Positions 15,003 to 23,487 of a stretch of DNA of 27,002 nucleotides are shown one piece after another (the first letter of the stretch is position 1; every line of letters starts with the position of its first letter). Under the pieces are notes generated by a model. It saw only the letters and a list, made by a program, of their open reading frames with translations, was not told where the DNA came from and did no database searches. The translations under genes and the position numbers were made by a program. This stretch comes from an uncultured Bacteroidota bacterium (GTDB taxonomy: Bacteria; Bacteroidota; Bacteroidia; Flavobacteriales; Flavobacteriaceae), in NCBI GenBank assembly GCA_903920835.1, contig CAIXNQ010000203.1:1-27002 (forward strand). The letters run 5' to 3'.

Positions 15003-16025
15003 CTATTTACTTTCCTTTTCAGACTCTATATTGAGCATTTGCCAAAGTTTGTCTTTCAATTCCACAAGTCCTTGTTGCGCTACTGATGAAATAAACATAT
15101 ATGGAATTCCTTTAAAAGTTTCATCAAGTTCCGTTTTCATCTCTGCTTTTAATTCATCGTCGAGCATGTCCGACTTTGAAATTACAATCAACCGTTCTTT
15201 GTGCAACATTTCCGGATTGTATTTCTCTAATTCACTCAACAGAATGTTGTATTCTTCTCGAATATCTTTCGCATCGGCAGGAACCAAAAACAATAATGTT
15301 GCATTGCGTTCGATGTGTCTAAGGAAATAATGTCCTAAGCCTTTTCCTTCTGCGGCTCCTTCAATAATTCCTGGAATATCAGCAATCACGAACGATTGAT
15401 AATCACGATAGGCAACAATTCCTAAATTGGGTTTTAAAGTGGTGAAAGGATAATCGGCAATTTTTGGTTTTGCAGAAGTCAGCACCGAAAGCAAAGTTGA
15501 TTTTCCTGCATTTGGAAACCCAACAAGACCAACATCTGCCAGCACTTTTAATTCTAAAATCACGTCCATTTCAATGCCTGTCAAACCAGGTTGGGAATAT
15601 CGTGGCGTTTGATTGGTGGCGCTTCTGAAATGCCAATTTCCCAATCCGCCTTTACCTCCTTTAGCGATTATTCGCTTTTCGTTATGTTCGGTAATTTCAA
15701 ATAGAATTTCATCGGTTTCTTTATCACGAACAACGGTTCCAAGTGGCACTTCAATAAATTTATCTTCTCCATCATGCCCGGTGCTACGATCGCTTCCGCC
15801 GTCTCCACCATGACCTGCTTTGATATGTCGTGCAAACTTTAGATGAAAGAGTGTCCACAAACCTTTGTTGCCAACCAAATAAACATGACCTCCTCGTCCG
15901 CCATCGCCACCATCAGGACCACCTTTTTCTATGAATTTCTCTCTGTGCAAATGGGTAGAACCTTTACCACCTTTGCCCGATGAGACATAAATTTTAACAT
16001 AATCTACAAAATTTCCTTCTGTCAT
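15003..16025 (-). CDS. obgE: Obg/CgtA GTPase, without OCT domain
   Basis: This 340-residue GTPase acts in late 50S ribosomal subunit assembly and in growth or stress signalling. The N-terminal Obg fold (1-160) carries the glycine-rich loops GKGGKGSTHLHREKF and GGPDGGDGGRGGHVYLVG. The G domain has P-loop GFPNAGKS (169-176), switch I FTTLKPNLG (194-202), G3 DIPG (216-219) and G4 SKSD (283-286), where most G proteins have NKxD; a TKxD or SKxD form is seen in Obg relatives. It ends after the G domain with a short acidic tail, without the OCT domain found in many Firmicutes and Actinobacteria; this is common in Bacteroidetes. It lies 72 bases downstream of adk. Confidence 0.95.
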   Translation of the reverse strand: MTEGNFVDYVKIYVSSGKGGKGSTHLHREKFIEKGGPDGGDGGRGGHVYLVGNKGLWTLFHLKFARHIKAGHGGDGGSDRSTGHDGEDKFIEVPLGTVVRDKETDEILFEITEHNEKRIIAKGGKGGLGNWHFRSATNQTPRYSQPGLTGIEMDVILELKVLADVGLVGFPNAGKSTLLSVLTSAKPKIADYPFTTLKPNLGIVAYRDYQSFVIADIPGIIEGAAEGKGLGHYFLRHIERNATLLFLVPADAKDIREEYNILLSELEKYNPEMLHKERLIVISKSDMLDDELKAEMKTELDETFKGIPYMFISSVAQQGLVELKDKLWQMLNIESEKESK

Positions 16026-16097
16026 TTTTTTAGTTTAGATGTAAGATAGACTTTAGATTTAAACGAATCTTAATCTAATTATTAGTTTTTAAAACGA

Positions 16098-16670
16098 CTA
16101 TAAATTGTCGATTACTTTGCTAAGTCTTTGGGTTATTTCTTGAATAGAACCAATGCCATCAACAGCATAAAATTTGTTTTGGTCATTGTAATATTCCATT
16201 AAAGGTGCCGTTTTTTCGTTGTATTCTTGATATCTATTTCTGATTTTTTCTTCGTCTTGGTCGTCGGGTCTTCCTGATGTTTTTCCTCTTTCGAGCAGGC
16301 GTTGCACTAATATTTCATCATCGGCTTCAAGAGCAATTGTAGCAGTTATGTCTTGTTTTTTTGAAGATAGAAATGCATCTAGTGCCTCTGCTTGGGCAAT
16401 TGTTCTCGGAAAACCATCAAATAAAAAACCTGCCGAATGTGGGTTTTTGTCAACTTCGCTTTGCAACATTTGAATGGTAACATTATCTGGAACCAAATCG
16501 CCTTGATCCATATAGCTTTTAGCTAATTTCCCTAATTCGGTATCGTTTTTAATATTGAATCTAAAAATATCGCCGGTTGACAAATGTGTTAGATTGTATT
16601 TTTCTTTCAAAAATTCGGCTTGTGTGCCTTTTCCAGCTCCGGGTTTCCCGAAAAGAACGATGTTAATCAT
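16098..16670 (-). CDS. adk: Adenylate kinase (short LID form)
   Basis: This 190-residue enzyme catalyses ATP + AMP to 2 ADP. The P-loop GKPGAGKGTQ is at residues 8-17. STGDIFR and the later GFPRTIAQAEAL are the AMP-binding and family signature, and GRPDDQDEEKIRNRYQEY holds LID and catalytic Arg residues. The LID is short, with no Cys4 zinc module. The start codon is ATG at 16670. It lies 30 bases after hpt and upstream of obgE; the three form a nucleotide/ribosome cluster. Confidence 0.95.
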   Translation of the reverse strand: MINIVLFGKPGAGKGTQAEFLKEKYNLTHLSTGDIFRFNIKNDTELGKLAKSYMDQGDLVPDNVTIQMLQSEVDKNPHSAGFLFDGFPRTIAQAEALDAFLSSKKQDITATIALEADDEILVQRLLERGKTSGRPDDQDEEKIRNRYQEYNEKTAPLMEYYNDQNKFYAVDGIGSIQEITQRLSKVIDNL

Positions 16671-16700
16671 TTTGATTGTGACTTTTATAAATGAATTTAA

Positions 16701-17231
16701 TTATATTTTTAATTGATATACATCTGGCAAATTGCGCCCCAAACCGTCGTAGTCTAAACCATAGCCTACGATAAATTTGTTTGGAATACGAATCCCGATA
16801 TAGTCTAGTTTAATGTCTTTTTTGTAGGCTTCGGGCTTGAAGAAAAGTGTTGCAATTTTTAAATGTTTTACATTCTGCGCTTTCAAGAGGCTTTTTAATT
16901 CTTCAACTGTGTTTCCTGTATCTACGATATCTTCAACAATAATAACGGTTCGCCCTTCTAAATTTTGATTCAATCCAATCAATTGTTTGACTTCATTTGT
17001 GGACTCAGTGCCTTCATAAGAAGCTAGTTTAATAAAACTTACTTCACACATGCCTCGGTAATGTTTCATTAAATCAGACAAAACCATGAATGCGCCATTA
17101 AGTACACCAATAAAAACGGGCGTGTCTTCAAAAAAATCGTCGTCCATTTGTTTTGCCATATTTTTTATTGCAAAATCTATTTCGTCAGAAGAAATGAATG
17201 GCTCAAAAGTTTTATCGTGAAGGTGTATCAT
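16701..17231 (-). CDS. hpt: Hypoxanthine phosphoribosyltransferase
   Basis: This 176-residue purine-salvage enzyme converts hypoxanthine or guanine with PRPP to IMP or GMP. The PRPP loop VEDIVDTGNT is at residues 99-108, the flexible SYEGTES segment at 71-77, and KPEAYKKDIKLDYIGIRIPN plus FIVGYGLDY towards the C-terminus match bacterial Hpt. I chose the ATG at 17231 (MIHLHDKTFEPF), because the -7 box at 17255-17262 puts the transcription start downstream of the alternative start at 17288. It heads the minus-strand hpt-adk-obgE cluster. Confidence 0.93.
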   Translation of the reverse strand: MIHLHDKTFEPFISSDEIDFAIKNMAKQMDDDFFEDTPVFIGVLNGAFMVLSDLMKHYRGMCEVSFIKLASYEGTESTNEVKQLIGLNQNLEGRTVIIVEDIVDTGNTVEELKSLLKAQNVKHLKIATLFFKPEAYKKDIKLDYIGIRIPNKFIVGYGLDYDGLGRNLPDVYQLKI

Positions 17232-17254
17232 TTTTGAAAATTTTAAATAAGGTG

Positions 17255-17262
17255 CAAAGATA
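17255..17262 (-). promoter_or_regulatory. -7 box of the hpt-adk-obgE cluster
   Basis: TATCTTTG on the minus strand matches TAnnTTTG and is followed by C, the common extended form. It lies 24 bases before the hpt ATG. A -33 box is not clear (TTGG is 22 bases upstream). It shares a short intergenic region with the divergent glycosyltransferase promoter. Confidence 0.7.
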
Positions 17263-17274
17263 ATCAATTGATAA

Positions 17275-17307
17275 TTGATAAATACCAATTGAGAATTACT
17301 ACTTTTG
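17275..17307 (+). promoter_or_regulatory. Promoter of the divergent glycosyltransferase
   Basis: The -7 box TACTTTTG (17300-17307) is preceded by TTGA (17275-17278) with 21 bases between them. The ATG at 17325 follows 17 bases later. Confidence 0.55.
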
Positions 17308-17324
17308 AAAAAACTATTGATTTC

Positions 17325-18581
17325 ATGTCGATTCCGCCCATATCTGTTTTAATTATTGGCACTGTTTGGCCCGAACCCGAATCTACTGCGGCGGGTCAAC
17401 GAATGTTGCAATTGATAACGTTATTTAAAAGTCAAGGTTGGCAAGTTGTTTTTGCTTCGGCTGCCAACGAAAGTGAGTTTATGTTTGATTTGCAAAAAAT
17501 AGAAGTAAAGAGCATTGCAATTGAACTTAATAATTCCAGTTTTGACGAGTTTATAAATAATCTAAACCCGACAATTGTTGTTTTTGACCGTTTAGTAACC
17601 GAAGAACAATTTGGTTGGCGCGTGGCAGAAAATTGCCCGAATAGTTTGCGGATTTTAAACACCGAAGATTTGCATTTTCTAAGAAATTCTAGACAAGAAG
17701 CCTTCAAAAAAGGAATTGAAGTTTCACATTCTTTAATGCTTCAAAACGAAATGACCATGCGAGAATTGGCAAGTATTTATAGATCGGATTTGTCGCTCAT
17801 TATTTCGACCTTCGAGATGGAATTGTTGACCAATAATTTTAAAATCAGTAAAGGATTAATTTATCATTTGCCTTTTCTTTTAGAAAATATCACGCAAGCT
17901 ACTGTTGCCACTTTACCTAAATTTGAAGAACGTTTCAATTTTGTTTCTATTGGAAATTTTAGGCATGAGCCCAATTGGAATAGTGTTCTTCATCTAAAAG
18001 AAAACATTTGGCCGTTAATTCGGAAAGAAATTCCTGAGGCGCAATTACATATTTATGGCTCTTATGTTACTGAAAAAGCCATGCAACTTCACCAACCCAA
18101 AGAAGGTTTTATAATAAAAGGTAGGGTTGAAAATGCCGACGAAGCGATTCGAAAAGCCAAAATTTTATTGGCTCCGTTGCGTTTTGGCGCAGGCATAAAA
18201 GGAAAGTTGACTCAGGCAATGCAAAACGGAACACCAAGTATAACCACCACAATTGGTGCTGAAGGAATGGCTGATGGTTTAGATTGGAATGGTTTTATTG
18301 AAAATGACCCTAAAGCATTTGCCGAAGCCGCAATTCTTTTATATCAAAATTCCAATTTATGGAAAGAAAAACAAATTCGTGGATTTGAAATCATCAATAA
18401 AAACTTTGATGGTCATGCTTTAGGATTGCAGTTTGTTAATAAAATCACCGAAATTTTGTCTGATTTAAAATCACATCGAGAACTTAATATTGTTGGTCAA
18501 ATCTTGCAACATCAAACTTTAAAAAGTACTAAGTTTATGAGCAAGTGGATTGAAGAGAAAAATAAAAACCTGAAATCTTAA
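17325..18581 (+). CDS. GT4-like glycosyltransferase
   Basis: This 418-residue GT-B fold enzyme has an N-terminal IIGTVWPEPESTAAGQRMLQ motif, the conserved start of this Bacteroidetes glycosyltransferase group, with a Gly-rich loop for the acceptor side. The C-terminal half has FVSIGNFRHEPNWNSV (about residues 207-222) and LRFGAGIKGKLTQAMQNGTP (about residues 285-304), then TIGAEGM, which holds the donor-binding Glu/Gly elements of GT4-type enzymes. No signal peptide or membrane segment is obvious. The substrate is unknown; envelope or exopolysaccharide sugar transfer is the likely role. The start at ATG 17325 is preferred to the TTG at 17268, which lies upstream of the promoter boxes. It converges on the AddB-like gene, 25 bases apart. 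Confidence 0.85.
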   Translation: MSIPPISVLIIGTVWPEPESTAAGQRMLQLITLFKSQGWQVVFASAANESEFMFDLQKIEVKSIAIELNNSSFDEFINNLNPTIVVFDRLVTEEQFGWRVAENCPNSLRILNTEDLHFLRNSRQEAFKKGIEVSHSLMLQNEMTMRELASIYRSDLSLIISTFEMELLTNNFKISKGLIYHLPFLLENITQATVATLPKFEERFNFVSIGNFRHEPNWNSVLHLKENIWPLIRKEIPEAQLHIYGSYVTEKAMQLHQPKEGFIIKGRVENADEAIRKAKILLAPLRFGAGIKGKLTQAMQNGTPSITTTIGAEGMADGLDWNGFIENDPKAFAEAAILLYQNSNLWKEKQIRGFEIINKNFDGHALGLQFVNKITEILSDLKSHRELNIVGQILQHQTLKSTKFMSKWIEEKNKNLKS

Positions 18582-18606
18582 TCTTTCAGTTTTTCAAATG
18601 ATTTCA

Positions 18607-21378
18607 CTATGTTGGTTTTATGTTTTCTAAAAATGGAATTGACTCATCGAGAATTTCTTTAATTAATTCAATTATTTGGGTTAAAAAAGGAGCTGTTATT
18701 GTGTCGTCTATAAATGTTTTAGTTTCTTTTTCTTGTTTGAATCTGAATGGCAAAAATCCTGATTTTAGAATTTTGAATGAAAATATTCCTACTTCTAGGG
18801 GTTGATCTCCCAATTTTTCTTCAAACATAAAAGCGTAGGTTAATAGTTGAATTATTTTTTCGTTTTTGATGCTGCTAGTTAATCCTTCCCAAGAGGTTAA
18901 TGTTAAGTCTGATTGTTCGACTTTTCCTGTTTTATAGTCAATAATTCGAATCACTCCATTGCGAATTTCAACCCGATCTATCGAACCGCCAATTAGAATT
19001 GGGTAGGGTAGGGAAGTGTCTTTCAATTCTCGTTCGAAGCGTTTTTCAAGGGCAATTATTTTTATGGCATCTCCGTTTTTTATTGCGTTTAGTTCTAAAT
19101 CTAAAAAGTTTTTTATGTTTCTTTTGGCAACTTCAAAAGCAAGAAGATTTCTCCCTGAATTAATTTCTCCTGCTTTAAATTCTTTTTTAAATTGGATGAG
19201 TACTTCGGAATCTATTTTTTCAATGCAGTCCAAAAGATTGTTTTCTGTCAAAAAAGCACCAACATGCGGCTCATAAAGTACTTTTAAAGTTTCATGAATG
19301 ATGGTTCCTAAAGTGTTAGAGGCAATTGTTTCTTCAACTTCATCTGCTTCTCTAATTTTAAGAATTTTCTGAAAATAAAAATCAATTGGATTTCTTATAT
19401 AACTTGTTAAAGCTGATGGTGAGAAACCAGATGCTGCAATTTCTTTTAATCTCAAACACACTTCAGCCGATTTCTTAATTTCAATTGGTTGATATGCAAT
19501 TTCGGGAAGTTCGGTGTTATAAATTTCCTGAATTAAAATGTGATTGGGTTGTTTTTCAACTTCAAGTTGCGTTATAAAACGACTTCTTTCGCCTGCATCT
19601 AAACCATCGCTTTCTGTATTGTAAAGCAAATAAATGTTTTTGGCCCGTTGCAATAAATGATAGAAATGATAGGCATAAATCGCATCTTTTTCTTTATAAG
19701 TTGGCAGTTTTAATTCTCTTTTTACATCATAAGGAATAAATGAATTTTGCGATTTTCCGGCAGGAAAAGTTCCTTCGTTCATTGAGGTAATGATGACTGT
19801 CTCGAAATCTAAAACCCTGCTTTCGAGCACCCCCATAATTTGTAAACCAAGAAGTGGTTCACCTTCAAATGAAACTTCTGCTAAATCAACTACTTGTTTA
19901 TAGATTTCAAAAAGCGCAACTATTGAATTGATTTTACGATAATCTGTAAAATAAGAATCGAGTTTATTGATTATTTTATATATTGAATAAACAAAAGTTT
20001 TTGTAAGCCTGTCTGGCTTGTTTTCATGGTCTAAATTTTTATTTATAGATATTAAAACATTTGAAAGCGTTTGTAAAATATTAAGGGCATTATCATTCCA
20101 CTTTGAAAATAGAAGTTTAAAAAAATCGTTTGGATTTTTGTTTAATTCGAAAACTTTTTCACTACTAATAAAGCGGTAGTTGTTTGTGTTAATAACGTTA
20201 ATTAAAGCCTCAGCATCTATATACGGTTCGACTAACGGGTGTGTTAAAATGCTTAAAATGTCTTTGTAATAAAAAACATACTGACTTCCATTACGATTTT
20301 GCGCATTTGCATGAAGCTTAAATAATTTTGAAATCAATAATTGTGCAGGATTATTTTTGCTAGAATAACCCATTGTTATGTTTAATGCTCCAGTAGTATC
20401 GGGTAATGAATATAAAAGTGGCGCAAGAAGATTTTCTTCTCCAAGCACAATAGCTACTTTTTCAAGCGATTGATTAGGGTTTTGTGCTTTAATTTTTTCA
20501 ATAATACTTCCTACAATTTTGGCTTGACCAACAGATTTTGGTGTGCCGATAATATTTATTTTTTTTGGTTTAATGAATTCGTTTTCTATCCATCGAAATG
20601 GATTTGTTTTATAGTGTTTCCAATTTAATTTGAATTTTCTTAAAAACAAACCTGCATCGTGGTATGGGTCGGAAATGAAAGTCTCTTCTGCATCCCAAAA
20701 TATTGATGCTTTTTCCTTTGAAATTAAATATTGAATTATTGTTTCCTCGGCTTTGTTCAAGGCATTGAAGCCTGCAAATACGAAGTTTTTTGAGTTTGAA
20801 TTTTCACAAAAACGTTCCATTTTATTTACTGCTTCACGATAAATTAATCCTTGATAGCCTTTCTTCTTTGCTACCAATCGGCTATAAAATGTTTCGTAAT
20901 AAACTGGTAATAGTTTCCAAAAATCAACATAATTTTCTAACAATTTGGTTTTGTCTTCTTTACTAACACCCCATCGTTTGATGTCTTCAATATCTTTTAT
21001 GTAGGACAAAACATGATTTGGTTCTAAAAGATATCTGTCAATTTCATTAAAATCCTGAATTAGATTTTTTGCCCAGTTGGCAAACTGCTCAAAAGGTTGT
21101 TGGTGCAGTTCTTCGGTCAAAGAACAATAGGTTTCATAGAATTCAAAAAGTACTTCAATAGGGTCTATGGTCCTGATTTCTGCCACTTGTTGAATAAAAT
21201 CTTCAATATTAATTATCTCAGGAACAATCAAAGTTGTTGATGTCTGCTTCTTAAATGATTCTATTAAAAATAATTTTGCTCTTTTGTTCGGTAAAACTAT
21301 TGTAATACTTTGTAAAATTTCTGAATACTGATTGAGTAATTCTTGAGCTAAATTTTCTAAGAAGGAAATATTTTTCAA
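18607..21378 (-). CDS. AddB-like recombination protein with PD-(D/E)XK nuclease domain
   Basis: This is a 923-residue protein. The N-terminal part (ITIVLPNKRAKLFLIESFKK, about 25-44) looks like the inactivated helicase-like fold of AddB/RexB, without a Walker A motif. The C-terminal quarter has the RecB-family nuclease elements: GTIIHETLKVLYEP (from about 690), GGSIDRVEI (Asp near 798) and IIDYKTGK (Asp-Tyr-Lys near 814-816). AddB works with AddA to resect double-strand breaks in RecA-dependent repair. AddA is not in this window. The start codon is TTG at 21378; an in-frame TAA lies two codons upstream and no ATG precedes the conserved N-terminus. It is convergent with the glycosyltransferase. 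Confidence 0.85.
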   Translation of the reverse strand: MKNISFLENLAQELLNQYSEILQSITIVLPNKRAKLFLIESFKKQTSTTLIVPEIINIEDFIQQVAEIRTIDPIEVLFEFYETYCSLTEELHQQPFEQFANWAKNLIQDFNEIDRYLLEPNHVLSYIKDIEDIKRWGVSKEDKTKLLENYVDFWKLLPVYYETFYSRLVAKKKGYQGLIYREAVNKMERFCENSNSKNFVFAGFNALNKAEETIIQYLISKEKASIFWDAEETFISDPYHDAGLFLRKFKLNWKHYKTNPFRWIENEFIKPKKINIIGTPKSVGQAKIVGSIIEKIKAQNPNQSLEKVAIVLGEENLLAPLLYSLPDTTGALNITMGYSSKNNPAQLLISKLFKLHANAQNRNGSQYVFYYKDILSILTHPLVEPYIDAEALINVINTNNYRFISSEKVFELNKNPNDFFKLLFSKWNDNALNILQTLSNVLISINKNLDHENKPDRLTKTFVYSIYKIINKLDSYFTDYRKINSIVALFEIYKQVVDLAEVSFEGEPLLGLQIMGVLESRVLDFETVIITSMNEGTFPAGKSQNSFIPYDVKRELKLPTYKEKDAIYAYHFYHLLQRAKNIYLLYNTESDGLDAGERSRFITQLEVEKQPNHILIQEIYNTELPEIAYQPIEIKKSAEVCLRLKEIAASGFSPSALTSYIRNPIDFYFQKILKIREADEVEETIASNTLGTIIHETLKVLYEPHVGAFLTENNLLDCIEKIDSEVLIQFKKEFKAGEINSGRNLLAFEVAKRNIKNFLDLELNAIKNGDAIKIIALEKRFERELKDTSLPYPILIGGSIDRVEIRNGVIRIIDYKTGKVEQSDLTLTSWEGLTSSIKNEKIIQLLTYAFMFEEKLGDQPLEVGIFSFKILKSGFLPFRFKQEKETKTFIDDTITAPFLTQIIELIKEILDESIPFLENIKPT

Positions 21379-21455
21379 CTTTTAAATTTTTTTATATATT
21401 TATCTATGATTCAATTTTGTTTGTAAATTTATTTTACGAAAGTATAAAAATAGAA

Positions 21456-21480
21456 AAAGCCTCGAATTAATCGAGGCTTT
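21456..21480 (-). terminator. Intrinsic terminator of the OmpA gene
   Basis: The stem AAAGCCTCGA (21456-21465)/TCGAGGCTTT (21471-21480) around a 5-base loop is followed on the minus strand by TTTTTCTATTTTTATA. It lies 20 bases after the OmpA stop codon and also separates OmpA from the AddB-like gene. Confidence 0.9.
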
Positions 21481-21499
21481 TAAAGATATTTTATTAAAA

Positions 21500-22906
21500 T
21501 TATTTTACTAATTTCACTTCTACTCTTCTGTTGTTTGCTTTTCCTTCTTTGGTTTTGTTAGAGTCAATTGGTTTTGTTTGACCATAACCTTCAGAAGTTA
21601 ATCTACTAGCATCAATACCGTTATCAGTTAAGTATTTCATTACAGCAGCTGCTCTTTCTTTAGATAGTTGTAAGTTTTTATCTGCTTTACCTACATTATC
21701 AGTGTGTCCTTCAATACTAAATTTCGCAGTAGGATATTCTTTTAAGATAGCTGCAATAGAAACTAAAACTGGGAAGGTTTGTTTTTCAAATGATGCTTTT
21801 CCTGTTTCAAATAAAATAGTTTTAGCATATTCATTTAATTTTTTCATTACAGTTTCGTCAACTTCTGGACAACCATTGTTAGCTACTGTTCCTTTAACGT
21901 CAACACATTTGTCATCTTTGTCAAGAACTCCGTCGCCGTCAGTATCTGGCCATGGGCAACCCTCATTTTCTTTTGGTCCTTTAACTTTAGGACATTTGTC
22001 TGCTGCATCTGTAATTCCGTCACCGTCAGTATCTGGACAACCTTTTAATATTTTAAGTCCCGCAATTTCTGGACAAGCATCATCTTTATCGGCAATTCCA
22101 TCACCGTCAGTATCTGGACAACCACCAAAAGCAACTAGACCTGGAGTTTCTGGACAAGCATCATCTTTGTCAATGATTTTGTCACCATCTGTGTCAGGAC
22201 AACCTTTGAATTCTTTTGTTCCTTTTTCTTTTGGACAATTATCATCTTTGTCATAAATTCCATCTCCGTCTGTATCAACACCACCAAATTTGAAAGTCAA
22301 TCCAAGAAAATGTTGTGTGTGTGATGGTAAATTATTAGTCGCTGATCTTGTGTCATCAAATGAATATTTATATGTAGATTGAACAGATAACCCTACCATT
22401 TCAGAAAACCAAAAAGTTAGCCCTAATCCAGCATTTACAGTTCCGCCTCTAGCTTGTTCTCCATACCAGCTATAACCACCACCAAGATTGGCAGTTGGTT
22501 CTATCATTTTTGATTTAATCAAATTCATAAAGCTATATTTAACAACACCATCAAGGGCATAGTAGCTTAAATCTCCTGGATTTACAACTTCATATTCAGT
22601 ATATTTTTCAGTTCTGTAATTTACAAATTTAGAAATTCTGTTTACCGAACCAGCAACACCAAAAATGAAATCATGTCCTACATTTTTTGTAACGCTAAAA
22701 TAAGATACTGATGGAATAACATTCCAGTAATCTTTAGCATCAAAAAATTGAGAGAATTGATCTTTTACACTTGACGCAGCACTCACTCTGGTGTCAACAG
22801 CATTAGCACCAAAGCTAATTGCCCATGGATTATTACTATCTTGAGCTTGTGAACTAAGTCCAGCAAACATCAATATTGCAATAAAAATTTTGTTTAAATT
22901 TTTCAT
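21500..22906 (-). CDS. OmpA-family outer-membrane protein with TSP3 repeats (P60-like)
   Basis: This 468-residue protein has a signal peptide (MKNLNKIFIAILMFAGLSSQAQ), an N-terminal beta-barrel (about 25-205), five or so thrombospondin type 3 repeats (about 211-345, units like GCPDTDGDGIADKDDACPE) and a C-terminal OmpA domain (about 350-468, SIEGHTDNVGKADKNLQLSK, RAAAVMKYL, SEGYGQTKPI, NRRVEV) that binds peptidoglycan. The Asp residues of the repeats probably bind calcium. It resembles the major P60 antigen of Flavobacterium psychrophilum. It has a strong promoter (-33 TTTG, 19 bases, -7 TACTTTTG) and a terminator, and likely stands as a single-gene transcript at high level. Confidence 0.92.
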   Translation of the reverse strand: MKNLNKIFIAILMFAGLSSQAQDSNNPWAISFGANAVDTRVSAASSVKDQFSQFFDAKDYWNVIPSVSYFSVTKNVGHDFIFGVAGSVNRISKFVNYRTEKYTEYEVVNPGDLSYYALDGVVKYSFMNLIKSKMIEPTANLGGGYSWYGEQARGGTVNAGLGLTFWFSEMVGLSVQSTYKYSFDDTRSATNNLPSHTQHFLGLTFKFGGVDTDGDGIYDKDDNCPKEKGTKEFKGCPDTDGDKIIDKDDACPETPGLVAFGGCPDTDGDGIADKDDACPEIAGLKILKGCPDTDGDGITDAADKCPKVKGPKENEGCPWPDTDGDGVLDKDDKCVDVKGTVANNGCPEVDETVMKKLNEYAKTILFETGKASFEKQTFPVLVSIAAILKEYPTAKFSIEGHTDNVGKADKNLQLSKERAAAVMKYLTDNGIDASRLTSEGYGQTKPIDSNKTKEGKANNRRVEVKLVK

Positions 22907-22939
22907 ACTTTTTTATTTGGTTACAATGTGTTTATTTCG

Positions 22940-22970
22940 CAAAAGTAATAGGTTAAAAGTTATTTACAAA
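22940..22970 (-). promoter_or_regulatory. Promoter of the OmpA gene
   Basis: On the minus strand TTTG (22967-22970) and TACTTTTG (22940-22947) are separated by exactly 19 bases, a perfect Bacteroidetes promoter. The ATG is 33 bases downstream of the -7 box. Confidence 0.85.
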
Positions 22971-23216
22971 GTCTATGTTAAATAAATTCTAATTTTAAAG
23001 ACTATTTTAAGTTAAATAATTCATTTTTAGCTTTTTTATTTCAGGATTATCTCTGAAATTTTTATTAAATCTAATTCGTTTTGGTATTTAAACCATTATC
23101 TATTAGCTTTTTTCATTATGAAATTGTCTAATTTTTGTGCTTTTATTTACTATTAGAAACGAAAAGTTATTTTATCATAAACTGATTGATGTCATAATAA
23201 TTATTGAAATAAACTG
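22971..23216. other. AT-rich divergent intergenic region without a recognised gene
   Basis: The OmpA and feoA genes diverge here, and the gap between their coding regions is 344 bases. Apart from the OmpA promoter (22940-22970) and the feoA -7 box (23217-23224) I see no ORF, RNA or clear operator. I could not identify a Fur box. Confidence 0.6.
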
Positions 23217-23224
23217 TACTTTTG
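23217..23224 (+). promoter_or_regulatory. -7 box of the feo operon
   Basis: TACTTTTG, followed by C, matches TAnnTTTG and lies 26 bases upstream of the feoA TTG. I saw no good -33 TTTG at the expected distance, which may mean the promoter needs an activator or is weak. Confidence 0.6.
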
Positions 23225-23250
23225 CAATCTTAATTCAATCTAAATAAGAC

Positions 23251-23478
23251 TTGAAAACCACTATTGTTGATATTCCCAAAGGTAAAAGCGCCATAATTAG
23301 AGATTTTGATATTGAATTAATTCCTTTAAAACTCCTAGAAATGGGCTGTTTACCTGGCAACATCGTAGAACTGCTTCAAATTGCTCCGCTGGGTGATCCT
23401 TTATATTTGAATATTAATGGGGCACATCTTGCAATTCGTTTAGAAACAGCAAAAGAGATTGAAGTTGAAATGATTTAA
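23251..23478 (+). CDS. feoA: FeoA ferrous iron transport protein
   Basis: This 75-residue SH3-like protein has KLLEMGCLPGNIVELLQIAP, then LGDPLYLNINGAHLAIRLET, typical of FeoA. FeoA is a small cytoplasmic partner thought to act on the G domain of FeoB in Fe(II) uptake. The start is TTG (23251): in-frame TAA lies one codon further upstream, and the sequence after it (MKTTIVDIPKG) matches known N-termini. feoB starts 9 bases after the stop. Confidence 0.92.
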   Translation: MKTTIVDIPKGKSAIIRDFDIELIPLKLLEMGCLPGNIVELLQIAPLGDPLYLNINGAHLAIRLETAKEIEVEMI

Positions 23479-23487
23479 GGCAAAAAT

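Noticed and set aside
15613..15813. Plus-strand frame in obgE
   Set aside because: Shadow of the glycine-rich Obg fold; the minus-strand protein is complete and conserved.
21702..22256. 184-residue plus-strand frame inside the OmpA gene
   Set aside because: It is the antisense shadow of the Asp/Gly-rich TSP3 repeats, giving a periodic SVSGQ pattern.
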